Assembly (NCBI RefSeq): GCF_000422325.1
Contig: NZ_KE383818.1
Location: 681,945-745,944 of the forward strand
DNA length: 64,000 bases
Source: Marinospirillum minutulum DSM 6287
GTDB taxonomy: Bacteria; Pseudomonadota; Gammaproteobacteria; Pseudomonadales; Halomonadaceae
Direction of reading: 5' to 3'
The notes below the pieces were generated by a model. That model saw only the letters and a list, made by a program, of their open reading frames with translations. It was not told where the DNA came from and made no database searches. Of the stretch, positions 53,608 to 63,403 are shown piece by piece. The number at the start of each line of letters is the position of its first letter. Position 1 is the first letter of the stretch. The translations under genes and the position numbers were made by a program.

Positions 53608-55305
53608 ATGAAGGCGTCAGATGCAGTTGCAAAAGTTTTAGCTGAAAACAATGTGACTTATGGTTTTGAACTAATTGGCGGAATGATTACCCATCTCGTT
53701 GATAGCATTAATCAATTAGGAGTGACTAAACTGATATCTATGCATCATGAACAAGGTGCAGCATTTGCAGCAGGCGCCATTGCAAGGGCAACTAAAAATA
53801 GACAGCTTGGTGTAGCCTTGGGTACAAGCGGTCCAGGAGCAACTAATCTTATTACTGGTATAGCAGATTGTTGGCTCGACAGTCATCCTTGTATCTTTAT
53901 AACCGGTCAAGTAAATACACATGAACTGAAAGGCGACCTAGCTGTTCGCCAACAAGGCTTCCAAGAATTAGATAGTGTTAGTTTAGTTAGTAGCATTACT
54001 AAATATGCAGTTCAGGTAACAGACCCCAATCAGCTTGTTAATGAGCTTAAAAAAGCGATTAAGATAGCTTTAGAGGGTAGACCTGGACCTGTACTACTTG
54101 ATATTCCGATGGATGTTCAACGAGCAGAGATTAATATCTTAAATGAACAGTGCCTAAAAGTAGAAGAAAACAGACAAGTTGATACTAAATATGACCATAT
54201 AATCGAAAACATTGTCTCTGAAATTAATAAAGCAACTAAGCCATTAATTTTGATTGGTGGGGGAGCTGTAAACTGTAGGCTTTTTGATGAATGGCTTTCT
54301 ATTATTATTGATAAAAAAATACCATATGTCAGCAGTTTAAAAGGTTCAGAGAAGACGACGAACTCAGACTGTTATATGGGAATGCTTGGTGCATACGGAA
54401 CACGAATAGCAAATTATGCTGTTCAGAATTGCGATTTACTGTTGGTTTTAGGTAGTCGACTTGATGTTAGACAAACAGGCGCTAACCCTGATGTATTTGC
54501 AAATAATGCAAAGATAATTCAAATTGATCTAGACGATTCACAGCTTAATAATAGAGTGAAATGTGATTCTTATCACATGAACATAAGTTATTTTTTTGAT
54601 TCTTTTGAAAAAAATATAGCTCAATATAACGAAAAGTTAGATTGGATAGATGATTTAAAATTAAGAAAAGAGAAGCTATTTGTCGATGAGTACGAAGAAT
54701 GGAAAATCAGTCCTTATCAATTATTTGGTACTCTGAATAAGGCATTCTCAGGTCATGAATTTGAGTGCGTTGCTGATGTGGGCAACAACCAAATGTGGAC
54801 TGCTCATACTTTAAAGCTAGAAAAAGGTCAGCATTGCCATCATTCTGGTGGATTAGGTGCAATGGGCTTTGCTTTACCTACAGGAATAGGTCTTCACTAT
54901 CCAGAAAAAAAGTCTGTTGTAGTTATAACTGGTGACGGAGGGCTACAGCTTAATATTCAAGAGCTAGATATTATAGCAAGAGAGAAATTGCCCATTTTAA
55001 CCTTAGTGTTAAATAACCAATCATTGGGGATGGTTAGAGGCTTTCAAGAATTGTACTTTGAAGGCCGGAATACATCAACATACTGGGGTGGTTATAGCTG
55101 TGATTTTCTAAAGATTGCAGAAGGATATAATGTTGACTCAATAAGAGTTGAGAGTATAGATGACTTTGAATCTGAGCTAAAAGATTTTATAAAAAATCCT
55201 AGACCAAAACTGATTGAAGTATGCATGCCTGATGCAAGAGAGTGTAGGCCTCGCCTAGAGTTTGGCAATGTACTAGATAATCAATCGCCAATTATGGATA
55301 TCTGA
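53608..55305 (+). CDS. YerE-like thiamine diphosphate-dependent branching enzyme
   Basis: 565 residues, acetolactate synthase fold. The catalytic Glu is E48 in MHHEQGAAFAAGA. The ThDP motif is GDGGLQLN followed by VLNNQS. The central domain has the FAD/nucleotide fold typical of AHAS-like enzymes. Directly after ddhABC, such a gene is the mark of yersiniose synthesis: YerE transfers the acetaldehyde-equivalent from pyruvate to C-4 of CDP-3,6-dideoxy-4-keto-glucose. An ordinary acetolactate synthase is less likely because no ilvN or amino acid gene is near. The gene is AT-rich and starts 2 bases after ddhC. Confidence 0.82.
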   Translation: MKASDAVAKVLAENNVTYGFELIGGMITHLVDSINQLGVTKLISMHHEQGAAFAAGAIARATKNRQLGVALGTSGPGATNLITGIADCWLDSHPCIFITGQVNTHELKGDLAVRQQGFQELDSVSLVSSITKYAVQVTDPNQLVNELKKAIKIALEGRPGPVLLDIPMDVQRAEINILNEQCLKVEENRQVDTKYDHIIENIVSEINKATKPLILIGGGAVNCRLFDEWLSIIIDKKIPYVSSLKGSEKTTNSDCYMGMLGAYGTRIANYAVQNCDLLLVLGSRLDVRQTGANPDVFANNAKIIQIDLDDSQLNNRVKCDSYHMNISYFFDSFEKNIAQYNEKLDWIDDLKLRKEKLFVDEYEEWKISPYQLFGTLNKAFSGHEFECVADVGNNQMWTAHTLKLEKGQHCHHSGGLGAMGFALPTGIGLHYPEKKSVVVITGDGGLQLNIQELDIIAREKLPILTLVLNNQSLGMVRGFQELYFEGRNTSTYWGGYSCDFLKIAEGYNVDSIRVESIDDFESELKDFIKNPRPKLIEVCMPDARECRPRLEFGNVLDNQSPIMDI

Positions 55306-55309
55306 GAAT

Positions 55310-56236
55310 ATGAACATCGCAATCCTAGGTGCAACGAGCCAGATAGCAAAAGATCTCATTATCTCATTTTCGGAGAGTGATAGTAATTATAAGTTATGGA
55401 TGTTTTCAAGATCACCTGTAAGGGTAAAAGAGCAATTTGATGCACTTAAAAAATTAATAGAATATCCTAATTTAAGTTATGAAGATTTTGATAATCAAGA
55501 TAAATACGATGTAGTGATTAATTTCGTAGGCGTAGGTGATCCTGCTAAAGCAAAAAGCATGGGCAGCCGCATATTTGAAATCACAGAAATATATGATAAT
55601 TTGGCGTTAGATTACCTTAAAGTAAACCCAAACTGTAAGTACATTTTTTTAAGTAGTGGGGCAGTTTACGGTGATAACTTCGATAGACCTGTAGATGCAT
55701 CGTCAAAAAGTGTGGTTGATATTAATAATTTGAGTGCTAAAGATTGGTATTCAATTGCCAAAATTTACGCAGAAGCAAAACATCGAGCATTAAGTGATTT
55801 TGCTATCACGGATATTCGTGTTTTTAACTACTTTAGTCATACTCAAGATGTGACTGCAGGTTTTTTTATTACAGATGCAGTTATGGCAATCAATAATAAA
55901 ACGACTTTAAAAACTGCAGAGTATGAAATGGTTAGGGATTATATTGCACCATATGATTTTTTTAACTTAGTTTTATGTGTCATTTTGAAAGATGAGAAAT
56001 CAAACTGGGCAGTCGATTGCTACTCTAAAATACCAGCTAAAAAATCTGAAATTCTTAGTGTACTTCAGATGGAGTTTGGTCTTAATTATGAATTTGTTAC
56101 TGGCTCAGGTATTAACGCCACGGGTATGAAATTAAATTATTACTCAGAAAATAAGCGGGCAAGTAAAATTGGCTATGAACCAAGCCTAACTTCTATTGAA
56201 AGTATAGTAAAGGAGATCAGCTTTGCTACCAATTGA
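55310..56236 (+). CDS. YerF-like NAD(P)-dependent sugar reductase
   Basis: 308 residues, short-chain dehydrogenase/epimerase fold. N-terminal MNIAILGATSQIAKDL is a Rossmann glycine pattern (GATSQIA), and the catalytic Tyr/Lys pair is YSIAK near residues 146-150. Located just after the YerE-like gene, it fits YerF, which reduces the acetyl side chain of the branched sugar to give CDP-yersiniose A. Function is inferred from neighbourhood and fold. AT-rich. Its end overlaps the next gene by 14 bases. Confidence 0.72.
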   Translation: MNIAILGATSQIAKDLIISFSESDSNYKLWMFSRSPVRVKEQFDALKKLIEYPNLSYEDFDNQDKYDVVINFVGVGDPAKAKSMGSRIFEITEIYDNLALDYLKVNPNCKYIFLSSGAVYGDNFDRPVDASSKSVVDINNLSAKDWYSIAKIYAEAKHRALSDFAITDIRVFNYFSHTQDVTAGFFITDAVMAINNKTTLKTAEYEMVRDYIAPYDFFNLVLCVILKDEKSNWAVDCYSKIPAKKSEILSVLQMEFGLNYEFVTGSGINATGMKLNYYSENKRASKIGYEPSLTSIESIVKEISFATN

Positions 56237-56678
56237 AGAATTTTCAATTATTGTTGATAAAACTCCATTGGTTTCTATTGATCTACTGGTTTCATATCAA
56301 AATAGGTATCTTTTGGGTAAGAGAAGTAATGCACCTGCACAAGGTTTTTGGTTTGTTCCAGGTGGTAGAATATTTAAGAATGAAAAAATTGATGATGCTT
56401 TGGGAAGGATTGCTAAGAAAGAAATTGGTATTGACCTGAAAGAACAAGAAACTGATTTTTTAGGTATCTATGAACATTTCTATAATAATAGTTTTTGTTC
56501 ATCAGAGATAACGACTCACTATGTTGTTGCTGCATATCATATTATAAAAGAAATCGACATAAAAAGTTTGCCAAATAATGAGCATGAGTCTTACAAACAA
56601 TTTGAAGTAAATGAAATACTAAACAACGAATATGTTCATCAATATACAAAAAACTACTTTAGGAGTTATCATCGGTGA
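56223..56678 (+). CDS. gmm: GDP-mannose mannosyl hydrolase
   Basis: 151 residues from TTG 56223. The start is chosen because AAGGAG lies 6 bases upstream and because [22 protein letters not shown] aligns with the start of WcaH/Gmm. Nudix-like segments GFWFVPGGR and KEIGIDL are visible with the altered Nudix box typical of this enzyme, which hydrolyses GDP-mannose or GDP-glucose. It stands before gmd and overlaps it by 4 bases, as in colanic acid and colitose clusters. Confidence 0.88.
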   Translation: MLPIEEFSIIVDKTPLVSIDLLVSYQNRYLLGKRSNAPAQGFWFVPGGRIFKNEKIDDALGRIAKKEIGIDLKEQETDFLGIYEHFYNNSFCSSEITTHYVVAAYHIIKEIDIKSLPNNEHESYKQFEVNEILNNEYVHQYTKNYFRSYHR

Positions 56679-57793
56679 AAAAGGCACTTATAACCGGAGT
56701 TACCGGTCAAGACGGTTCTTATTTGGCAGAATTACTGCTTGAAAAAGGGTATCAGGTTCATGGTATTAAGCGCCGTGCTTCCTCTTTTAATACCCAGCGG
56801 GTAGATCACATCTATCAAGATCCACATGTTGATAACCAAAACTTTATTCTGCATTACGGTGATTTAACGGATTCTTCTAACCTGACCCGTATCTTGCAAG
56901 AGGTTCAGCCAGATGAGGTCTACAACCTTGGAGCTCAGTCTCATGTTGCTGTTTCCTTTGAATCCCCTGAATATACTGCAGATGTGGATGCTATGGGGAC
57001 ATTACGTATTCTTGAGGCGATCCGTTTGTTAGGTTTAGAGAAAAAAACAAGGTTTTATCAGGCATCTACGTCTGAGCTATATGGCTTGGTTCAAGAAACC
57101 CCACAGAAAGAAACTACACCGTTTTACCCACGCTCGCCTTATGCAGTAGCTAAACTTTATGCATATTGGATTACTGTAAATTACCGAGAATCATATGGTA
57201 TGTTTGCCTGTAACGGTACCCTGTTTAATCATGAGTCACCACGTCGTGGAGAAACTTTTGTTACCCGTAAAATTACCCGTGGACTTGCTAATATTGCACA
57301 AGGTTTAGAAACTTGTATTTATATGGGTAATTTAGATGCGCTCAGAGATTGGGGGCATGCGAAGGACTATGTGCGTATGCAATGGTTGATGTTGCAGCAA
57401 GATAAACCAGAAGATTTTGTAATTGCAACAGGTGTGCAGCATTCTGTTCGTCAATTTATTGATTGGTCTGCCAAAGAGCTAGGCATAACCTTGCGTTTTG
57501 AAGGAAAAGGCTTAGATGAACAGGCAATTGTTGAGAAAATTGAAGGTGGTTGTGCTCCTGCAGTTAAAGTGGGTGATGTACTTGTACGTATAGATCCGCG
57601 TTACTTCCGCCCTGCAGAAGTTGAATCTCTATTGGGTGATCCTAGTCTTGCTAAAGCTAAGTTAGGCTGGGAGCCAGAAATTACTGTGCAAGAAATGTGT
57701 GCAGAAATGGTAGCGGAAGACCTTAAAGTAGCTCAACGTCATGCTCTATTGAAGCAGCATGGTCATGAAATTCCTGTATCGGTTGAAAGTTAA
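56675..57793 (+). CDS. gmd: GDP-mannose 4,6-dehydratase
   Basis: 372 residues from GTG 56675, with AGGAG 9 bases upstream. [20 protein letters not shown] and the catalytic [12 protein letters not shown] (YxxxK) are the Gmd signature. It makes GDP-4-keto-6-deoxymannose, shared by fucose, colitose and perosamine pathways. It overlaps the next gene by one base. Confidence 0.97.
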   Translation: MKKALITGVTGQDGSYLAELLLEKGYQVHGIKRRASSFNTQRVDHIYQDPHVDNQNFILHYGDLTDSSNLTRILQEVQPDEVYNLGAQSHVAVSFESPEYTADVDAMGTLRILEAIRLLGLEKKTRFYQASTSELYGLVQETPQKETTPFYPRSPYAVAKLYAYWITVNYRESYGMFACNGTLFNHESPRRGETFVTRKITRGLANIAQGLETCIYMGNLDALRDWGHAKDYVRMQWLMLQQDKPEDFVIATGVQHSVRQFIDWSAKELGITLRFEGKGLDEQAIVEKIEGGCAPAVKVGDVLVRIDPRYFRPAEVESLLGDPSLAKAKLGWEPEITVQEMCAEMVAEDLKVAQRHALLKQHGHEIPVSVES

Positions 57794-58722
57794 TGAACCA
57801 ACGTATTTTACTTACTGGCTCTAATGGGATGGTTGGTAAAAACATCCTTGAACATCCTAAGTCTAAGGAATATGAATTTTTAACTCCTAGTAGCCAAGAG
57901 CTTAACCTGCTTGATCAGAAACAGGTTAGACAGTATTTGCTACTGCATAAACCAGATATGATCATTCACGCGGCGGGACGTGTTGGCGGTATCCAGGCAA
58001 ATATGAAAAACCCAGTCGCATTTTTATCAGAAAATATGCAAATGGGTCTGAACCTTATTTCGTCAGCTTATGATTTGGGTGTTAAGAGCTTGATGAATAT
58101 GAGCAGCTCTTGTATGTACCCCAGAGATGCTGTCAATCCTCTAAAGGAAGAGATGATTTTGCAAGGTGAGCTGGAGCCTACCAATGAGGGTTATGCGTTA
58201 GCAAAAATTGCATCAACTCGGCTTTGTGAATACATCACAAGAGAAAACCCAACCTTACAATATAAAACTGTCATACCCTGTAATTTGTACGGTCGCCACG
58301 ATAAATTTGATCCTTTACACTCCCATATGATTCCGTCCGTTATTCGCAAAATTTCTGAAGCGAAATCTAACGGATACAATAATATTGAAATCTGGGGAGA
58401 TGGAACAGCCCGACGGGAGTTTATGTATGCAGGAGATCTGGCAGACTTTGTTTTCTTCGCAATGAATAGATTCGGGGAGATGCCACAAAACCTAAATGTC
58501 GGACTAGGGTTTGATTACTCTATAAGTGAATATTATAAAGTCATAGCGTCCTCAGTAGGTTTTGGTGGAGGCTTTACATACGATCTTAGTAAGCCGACGG
58601 GGATGAAACAAAAGCTGGTTGATAGCAAAAAGCTACATACTTTTGGATGGCAGCATACAACATCCTTAGAGCAGGGTGTTGAGAAAACTTTACAATTCTT
58701 CATGGATAAAAAAAATGACTAA
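57793..58722 (+). CDS. GDP-sugar epimerase/reductase, ColC/Fcl-like
   Basis: 309 residues. N-terminal RILLTGSNGMVGKNI and the catalytic YALAKIASTRLCEYI and SSSCMYP segments match the GDP-fucose synthase family. Beside a ColD-type dehydratase the better guess is ColC (WbgN type), which epimerises C-5 and reduces C-4 to give GDP-L-colitose. GDP-L-fucose synthase remains an alternative. Overlaps the next gene by 8 bases. Confidence 0.85.
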   Translation: MNQRILLTGSNGMVGKNILEHPKSKEYEFLTPSSQELNLLDQKQVRQYLLLHKPDMIIHAAGRVGGIQANMKNPVAFLSENMQMGLNLISSAYDLGVKSLMNMSSSCMYPRDAVNPLKEEMILQGELEPTNEGYALAKIASTRLCEYITRENPTLQYKTVIPCNLYGRHDKFDPLHSHMIPSVIRKISEAKSNGYNNIEIWGDGTARREFMYAGDLADFVFFAMNRFGEMPQNLNVGLGFDYSISEYYKVIASSVGFGGGFTYDLSKPTGMKQKLVDSKKLHTFGWQHTTSLEQGVEKTLQFFMDKKND

Positions 58723-59887
58723 ATACTCTTTAGCCAGTTCAACTTGGGATGAAAAAGAACTTTCGGCTATCCAAAATGTAATAGATTCTGATATGTACTC
58801 AATGGGTAAACATGTCGAAGAATACGAAAAGCAGTTTGCTGATTTTTTTGGTTCCAAATATGCCGTGATGGTAAGTTCAGGCTCAACAGCAAACTTATTA
58901 ATGATCGCTTCAATGTTTTTTACCAAAAAACCTAAGTTAAAACGAGGTGATGAAGTAATAGTACCTGCAGTATCTTGGTCGACTACATATTTCCCCTTGC
59001 AGCAGTACGGGCTTAAAGTAAAGTTCGTAGATATTGATAGGGAAACACTGAACATTGATTTGGATAAGCTAGAAAGCGCTATAACAGATCAAACTAGAGC
59101 TATTTTGCTTGTTAATCTCCTAGGTAATCCTAATGACTTTGCTGCTATTAAGTCGTTGGTAGAGGGGCGCGATATTACAATATTAGAAGATAATTGTGAA
59201 TCTATGGGAGCCACTTTTCAAGGTAAACAAGCAGGTACATTTGGCTTGATGGGCACCTATAGCTCCTTCTTTTCGCATCATATTGCAACTATGGAAGGTG
59301 GTTGTATTGTTACAGATGATGAGGAGTTATATCACATACTTCTCTGTATTCGTGCTCATGGCTGGACCCGGAATTTGCCCAAAATCAATCATGTTACAGG
59401 TGAGAAAAGTGATGATCCGTTTGATGAGTCATTCAAATTTGTATTGCCTGGCTATAATGTTCGACCTCTAGAGATGAGTGGAGCTATTGGTAAAGAACAG
59501 TTAAAGAAACTACCAGGCTTTATTGACGCAAGGCGAGAAAATGCTGCATATTTCCAGTCTTTATTTAAAGATCATCCCCATATTCAAACACAAAAAGAAG
59601 TTGGTAAAAGTAGCTGGTTCGGTTTCTCTTTAGTAATTAAAGAGAATGCACCATTTAGTCGTAAAGATCTTGTTAAAGTTCTAAATGATAATGGTATTGA
59701 GTGTCGGCCGATTGTGACAGGAAACTTTTTGAAAAATGAAAATGTTCTTAAGTTTTTTGATTATGAGGTCGCGGGAACGGTTGAATGTGCTGAGTTTATA
59801 GATTCTAATGGGTTGTTTGTGGGTAATCAGCAAAAGAATATCCAAGGACAGATAAAGTATTTATATGATGTTATCGCTGATATGTGA
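58715..59887 (+). CDS. colD: GDP-4-keto-6-deoxy-D-mannose 3-dehydratase
   Basis: 390 residues from ATG 58715 (E. coli ColD 388). DegT fold with the PLP lysine replaced by histidine: SSFFSHHIATMEGG, H188/H189; H188 is the catalytic base in E. coli ColD. This excludes an ordinary aminotransferase such as perosamine synthase. The YSLASSTWDEKEL opening and ARRENAAYFQSLF also fit ColD. It removes the C-3 hydroxyl of GDP-4-keto-6-deoxymannose. With gmd and the ColC-like gene it completes the GDP-colitose route except manC/manB, not seen here. Confidence 0.93.
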   Translation: MTKYSLASSTWDEKELSAIQNVIDSDMYSMGKHVEEYEKQFADFFGSKYAVMVSSGSTANLLMIASMFFTKKPKLKRGDEVIVPAVSWSTTYFPLQQYGLKVKFVDIDRETLNIDLDKLESAITDQTRAILLVNLLGNPNDFAAIKSLVEGRDITILEDNCESMGATFQGKQAGTFGLMGTYSSFFSHHIATMEGGCIVTDDEELYHILLCIRAHGWTRNLPKINHVTGEKSDDPFDESFKFVLPGYNVRPLEMSGAIGKEQLKKLPGFIDARRENAAYFQSLFKDHPHIQTQKEVGKSSWFGFSLVIKENAPFSRKDLVKVLNDNGIECRPIVTGNFLKNENVLKFFDYEVAGTVECAEFIDSNGLFVGNQQKNIQGQIKYLYDVIADM

Positions 59888-59922
59888 TATTAGTTTGAGT
59901 ACATTATGTACCCCAATTTTTA

Positions 59923-60936
59923 ATGCGTGATTACTATTTGAGAAACGAATTGAAAATTTTATATGTGGACTTGCTTTATGACTACGGAATAAAGTCTCGT
60001 GGTATAAATAGTATAGGTCAGGATGGTTTTAAAGCATCGTTTGAAAATCTAGGGCATGATGTTCAGACTTTTTATTATGATGATTACTTTAATGATATCT
60101 GTTTGCTACAGAGTGATCTAATTGAAAAAGCTGAGATTTTAGCGCCTGATATTATTTTCTTTAGTATTTTTAAAGATCAAATTATGCAAGAAACTTTATT
60201 AAGGCTAAAAGAAAGATTTATCACAATAAACTGGTTTGGAGATGATCAGTGGCGCTTTGACAATTTTACTAATAAATATTGTAATTTATTTACTTATTGT
60301 ATAACTACAGATGTTTTTTCTATACCTAAATATTATGCTTTAGGCCAAAAGAATGTCATTTATAGTCAGTGGGCTGCAATAGACAAGCACTCTATCCCTG
60401 TAAGTGAAGATTATGTATATGATGTATCTTTTGTAGGTGGGATGCATCCACACCGTAAGTGGTTCATTGAGCAGCTTAAGAAAAATGGTATCCATGTAGA
60501 GGCATTTGGTCATGGCTGGCCAAATGGCCCACTCGAATCCAAAGAAATGAATGAAATTTTTTCAAAAAGTAAAATAAATCTTAACCTATCAAACAGCATA
60601 AGTTATGACTTTAGGTTTATTTTTCACAGTATTAAATCTTTTATAACTTTTTTTAGGTCAAAAAAAGATAAGAGTCAAATCAAAGCAAGAAATTTTGAGA
60701 TTCCATATTTCAATGGTTTTCAACTAACGGACTATGTTCCATCCCTCGATGAATACTTTGTAATAGGTAAAGAAGTCGCTTGTTATACAAATGTAGAGGA
60801 AGCTGTACTACAAATTAAATATTTTCTTGAAAATGATGAGTTGCGTGAAAAAATAAAAAAAGAAGGTCACCTTAGGGCAGTTTCTGAGCATGGATATATT
60901 AGTCGCATAGAAAGTATATTAAAGGAGATTCAGTGA
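59923..60936 (+). CDS. CgeB-like glycosyltransferase
   Basis: 337 residues. The N-terminal domain (KILYVDLLYDYG, LAPDIIFFSIFKD) and the C-terminal domain with VSFVGGMHPHRKWFI, EIPYFNGFQLTDYVPSLDEYF and HGYISRIESIL match the group of bacterial glycosyltransferases with a CgeB/Glyco_trans_1_2 C-terminal part. GT-B fold is expected. It would add one sugar of the repeat unit; the donor is unknown. The ATG at 59923 has no clear ribosome-binding site. Overlaps the next gene by 4 bases. Confidence 0.72.
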   Translation: MRDYYLRNELKILYVDLLYDYGIKSRGINSIGQDGFKASFENLGHDVQTFYYDDYFNDICLLQSDLIEKAEILAPDIIFFSIFKDQIMQETLLRLKERFITINWFGDDQWRFDNFTNKYCNLFTYCITTDVFSIPKYYALGQKNVIYSQWAAIDKHSIPVSEDYVYDVSFVGGMHPHRKWFIEQLKKNGIHVEAFGHGWPNGPLESKEMNEIFSKSKINLNLSNSISYDFRFIFHSIKSFITFFRSKKDKSQIKARNFEIPYFNGFQLTDYVPSLDEYFVIGKEVACYTNVEEAVLQIKYFLENDELREKIKKEGHLRAVSEHGYISRIESILKEIQ

Positions 60937-61940
60937 AAAAAGCATGCTTAGTTGTTGATTCATTTTACGATAAAAATAAAATTTTTGATTTAAATGATAA
61001 GATAAGAAATAGAGATAACTGTTTGTATCAATTCCATATGCTGAAAGATAAATTCAGTGAACACGGAATAGATCTGTCTACAAGTGATATAAATAGCATC
61101 AAAGAATCTGATATTGTTATTTATAATGAGATGCCTAAATGTTTACCTAAATGTGAAGACAAGGAAAAGTCTCATCTTATACTTTTTGAAAGCGAACTTA
61201 TCCGCCCCGATAACTGGGATAAAAATAAATTCAATAGATTTAACAAAATATTCACTTGGAATGACGAGCTAGTAGATAATCATAAGTTCTTTAAAATAAA
61301 CTTTTGCTATAACCCTCCAAAAGAAATCAATGCAAAGTTCGCTGCTAAAGAAAAATTCTGCACGCTTATATCTGGTAATAAAAAAGTAAATCATCCTTGG
61401 GAGCTTTATTCAAAGCGGATAGAGGCAATAAGATGGTTTGAGAAAAATAATCCAGATCAGTTTGATCTTTATGGGGTTGGATGGGATAAGTATCGGTTTC
61501 ATGGCCCGAAGCTCATTCGCGCTCTTAATCGCTTTCAGTTTTTGACATCAGTGCTTTCTGAAAGTTACCCATCGTACAAAGGTAAGGTAGACAGTAAAAA
61601 GGCTATACTTGAAAAATACAAGTTTGCGATTTGTTTTGAGAATGCGCAATCAATTCCTGGATATGTAACAGAAAAAATATTTGATTGCTTCTTTGCTGGC
61701 TGCATCCCTATTTACTGGGGGGCATCGAATATAAAAGACCATGTACCACAAGACTGTTTCATAGATTTTCGCGAATTTGAAAGCTATGAAAATCTTTACC
61801 AGTATTTGTCTGAAATGTCAGAAAATGAATTTGATCAAAGGATTGATAGTATACAGAAGTTTCTTTCAAGCTCTAGCTTTGATCAATTTAAAGCCGAAAC
61901 TTTTGCTCAAACAATTTTAGATAAAATAATTGAGCAGTGA
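60933..61940 (+). CDS. GT10-family fucosyl/colitosyltransferase-like protein
   Basis: 335 residues. The C-terminal motif KFAICFENAQSIPGYVTEKIFDCFFAGCIPIYWGASNI with FIDFREFESYENLYQYL is the GT10 alpha-1,3-fucosyltransferase signature that binds GDP-fucose. Because the operon makes a GDP-3,6-dideoxysugar of the same L-galacto configuration, it may transfer L-colitose instead. Overlaps the upstream glycosyltransferase gene by 4 bases. Confidence 0.86.
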   Translation: MKKACLVVDSFYDKNKIFDLNDKIRNRDNCLYQFHMLKDKFSEHGIDLSTSDINSIKESDIVIYNEMPKCLPKCEDKEKSHLILFESELIRPDNWDKNKFNRFNKIFTWNDELVDNHKFFKINFCYNPPKEINAKFAAKEKFCTLISGNKKVNHPWELYSKRIEAIRWFEKNNPDQFDLYGVGWDKYRFHGPKLIRALNRFQFLTSVLSESYPSYKGKVDSKKAILEKYKFAICFENAQSIPGYVTEKIFDCFFAGCIPIYWGASNIKDHVPQDCFIDFREFESYENLYQYLSEMSENEFDQRIDSIQKFLSSSSFDQFKAETFAQTILDKIIEQ

Positions 61941-61973
61941 TAATTTATCGTTACGGTATAGGTTCGTAACATT

Positions 61974-63401
61974 ATGTCTTTTTTTAAGTCTGATTTATTT
62001 ATATTAGCATTTGGCAAGTTGATACATCTTGTTTTCATGTTTTCTGCGATCAAGGTCTATACTACACTTTTGCCTGATTCTGAAGTGGGTAATTTAATCC
62101 TTATTCTATCCGTTACAATGTTTTTCAGCTTAGTTTTTATTAATCCAGTAGGGGTTTTTATAAATAGAAAGTTGAATAAATGGGTGGCCGAAGATACAGT
62201 TTGGGTTGCTTTATTTGCTTTTAATTTTTACGTTTTACTGATTTCTATATTTTCACTATTTGTACCTGCTGCTTTAAATTATTTTAAAATAGGCAGCAAT
62301 ATAAACAGTCTGTATTTTTCTTTTATATTGTTCTTTTTTATTATATTTAATACGTGGAATCAAACGATAATACCAGCATTAAACCTTCTTTTTTATCGTA
62401 AGGAATTTGTGTTTTTTACTTTATTTTCGGTTTTTATGTATGTTTCTCTAGCGGCAATTTTTGTATATTTTATTGAAGCCAAAGCTCATTTTTGGCTGTT
62501 AGGGCAAATTATTGGTTTAGGTTTAGGAGCAATTATTTCCACAGTCTACCTTTATCGAAAGATTCCTAATACATCAGTCCAACTGTTTAGAATTTCCACT
62601 GAAGGCATTTCAGGTGTTTTTAGATTTTCTTCATTTATTGCCATTTCCACAGTATTGCTGTGGTTTTCAGGGAACGCGTATAAGTTTGTTATTGAATATA
62701 ATTATGGTCCGGAAGCTCTGGCATATATAGGATTGGCATTAACATTAGCCTTCAGCCTAGTCGGTGCTATAGAAACAGTTGTCCTTCAGGTCTACCATGC
62801 TCCCTACTATAGTAAAATATCATCGACTAGCTCTTATTTGGAAAGGTCTGCAGCTTTTCAGGAACTAATTAACAATACCATACCTGTTGTTTTTGGTTCG
62901 ATCCTAGCTTTAATAGCGGCTTTACCATACCTGCTTGTTTTTCTCACAGACCCTAGGTTCTATTCAATTTTAATATATGTAATACCAGCGACTATTTTCG
63001 AGTTTTTTCGTGTAATGACAAATATACTTGGTCATGCCGCTCAAAGTGAATACAAAACGTCCCAGAATATAAAGTCTTATTTTCTAGGTTTCTTAGTCGT
63101 GGTTGTTGGTCTTGCTATTTCTATCAGTACTGTTGAATGGCAGTTTGCAATCATTTTGACATTATTAATTTCATGGGTAACGTCATTTTTCTTTATGTAC
63201 TTTACCAGTAAGAAGTTATTGGATTTTTCATTCCCATACCATGAAATTATCTTAATAGCAGTTATTTTTTTTCCGGTTTTATTGTTATCTTATTGTTTTA
63301 ATGAGTTGGCTTTCAATTTGTATTTTTCATTTGCATTCATTTTTGTTATAGCTGCTTACTCACTTTTGGTTTTGTATAAACGTTATTTTATAAGGGCTTG
63401 A
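61974..63401 (+). CDS. Wzx-type polysaccharide flippase
   Basis: 475 residues, very hydrophobic, about 12 membrane helices spread over its length, with few charged loops. Size, composition and place in the operon agree with O-antigen flippases of the polysaccharide transport (MATE/MVF-like) superfamily. It would move the undecaprenyl-linked repeat unit across the inner membrane. Strongly AT-rich, as usual for wzx. A Wzy polymerase is not seen and may lie beyond the window. Confidence 0.82.
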   Translation: MSFFKSDLFILAFGKLIHLVFMFSAIKVYTTLLPDSEVGNLILILSVTMFFSLVFINPVGVFINRKLNKWVAEDTVWVALFAFNFYVLLISIFSLFVPAALNYFKIGSNINSLYFSFILFFFIIFNTWNQTIIPALNLLFYRKEFVFFTLFSVFMYVSLAAIFVYFIEAKAHFWLLGQIIGLGLGAIISTVYLYRKIPNTSVQLFRISTEGISGVFRFSSFIAISTVLLWFSGNAYKFVIEYNYGPEALAYIGLALTLAFSLVGAIETVVLQVYHAPYYSKISSTSSYLERSAAFQELINNTIPVVFGSILALIAALPYLLVFLTDPRFYSILIYVIPATIFEFFRVMTNILGHAAQSEYKTSQNIKSYFLGFLVVVVGLAISISTVEWQFAIILTLLISWVTSFFFMYFTSKKLLDFSFPYHEIILIAVIFFPVLLLSYCFNELAFNLYFSFAFIFVIAAYSLLVLYKRYFIRA

Positions 63402-63403
63402 TT

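Noticed and set aside
53608-55305. Housekeeping acetolactate synthase large subunit
   Set aside because: Position inside the ddh cluster, absence of a small subunit gene and AT-rich acquired context favour the YerE role.
58715-59887. Perosamine synthase or other aminotransferase
   Set aside because: The PLP lysine is replaced by His (SFFSHH), which is diagnostic of the ColD dehydratase.
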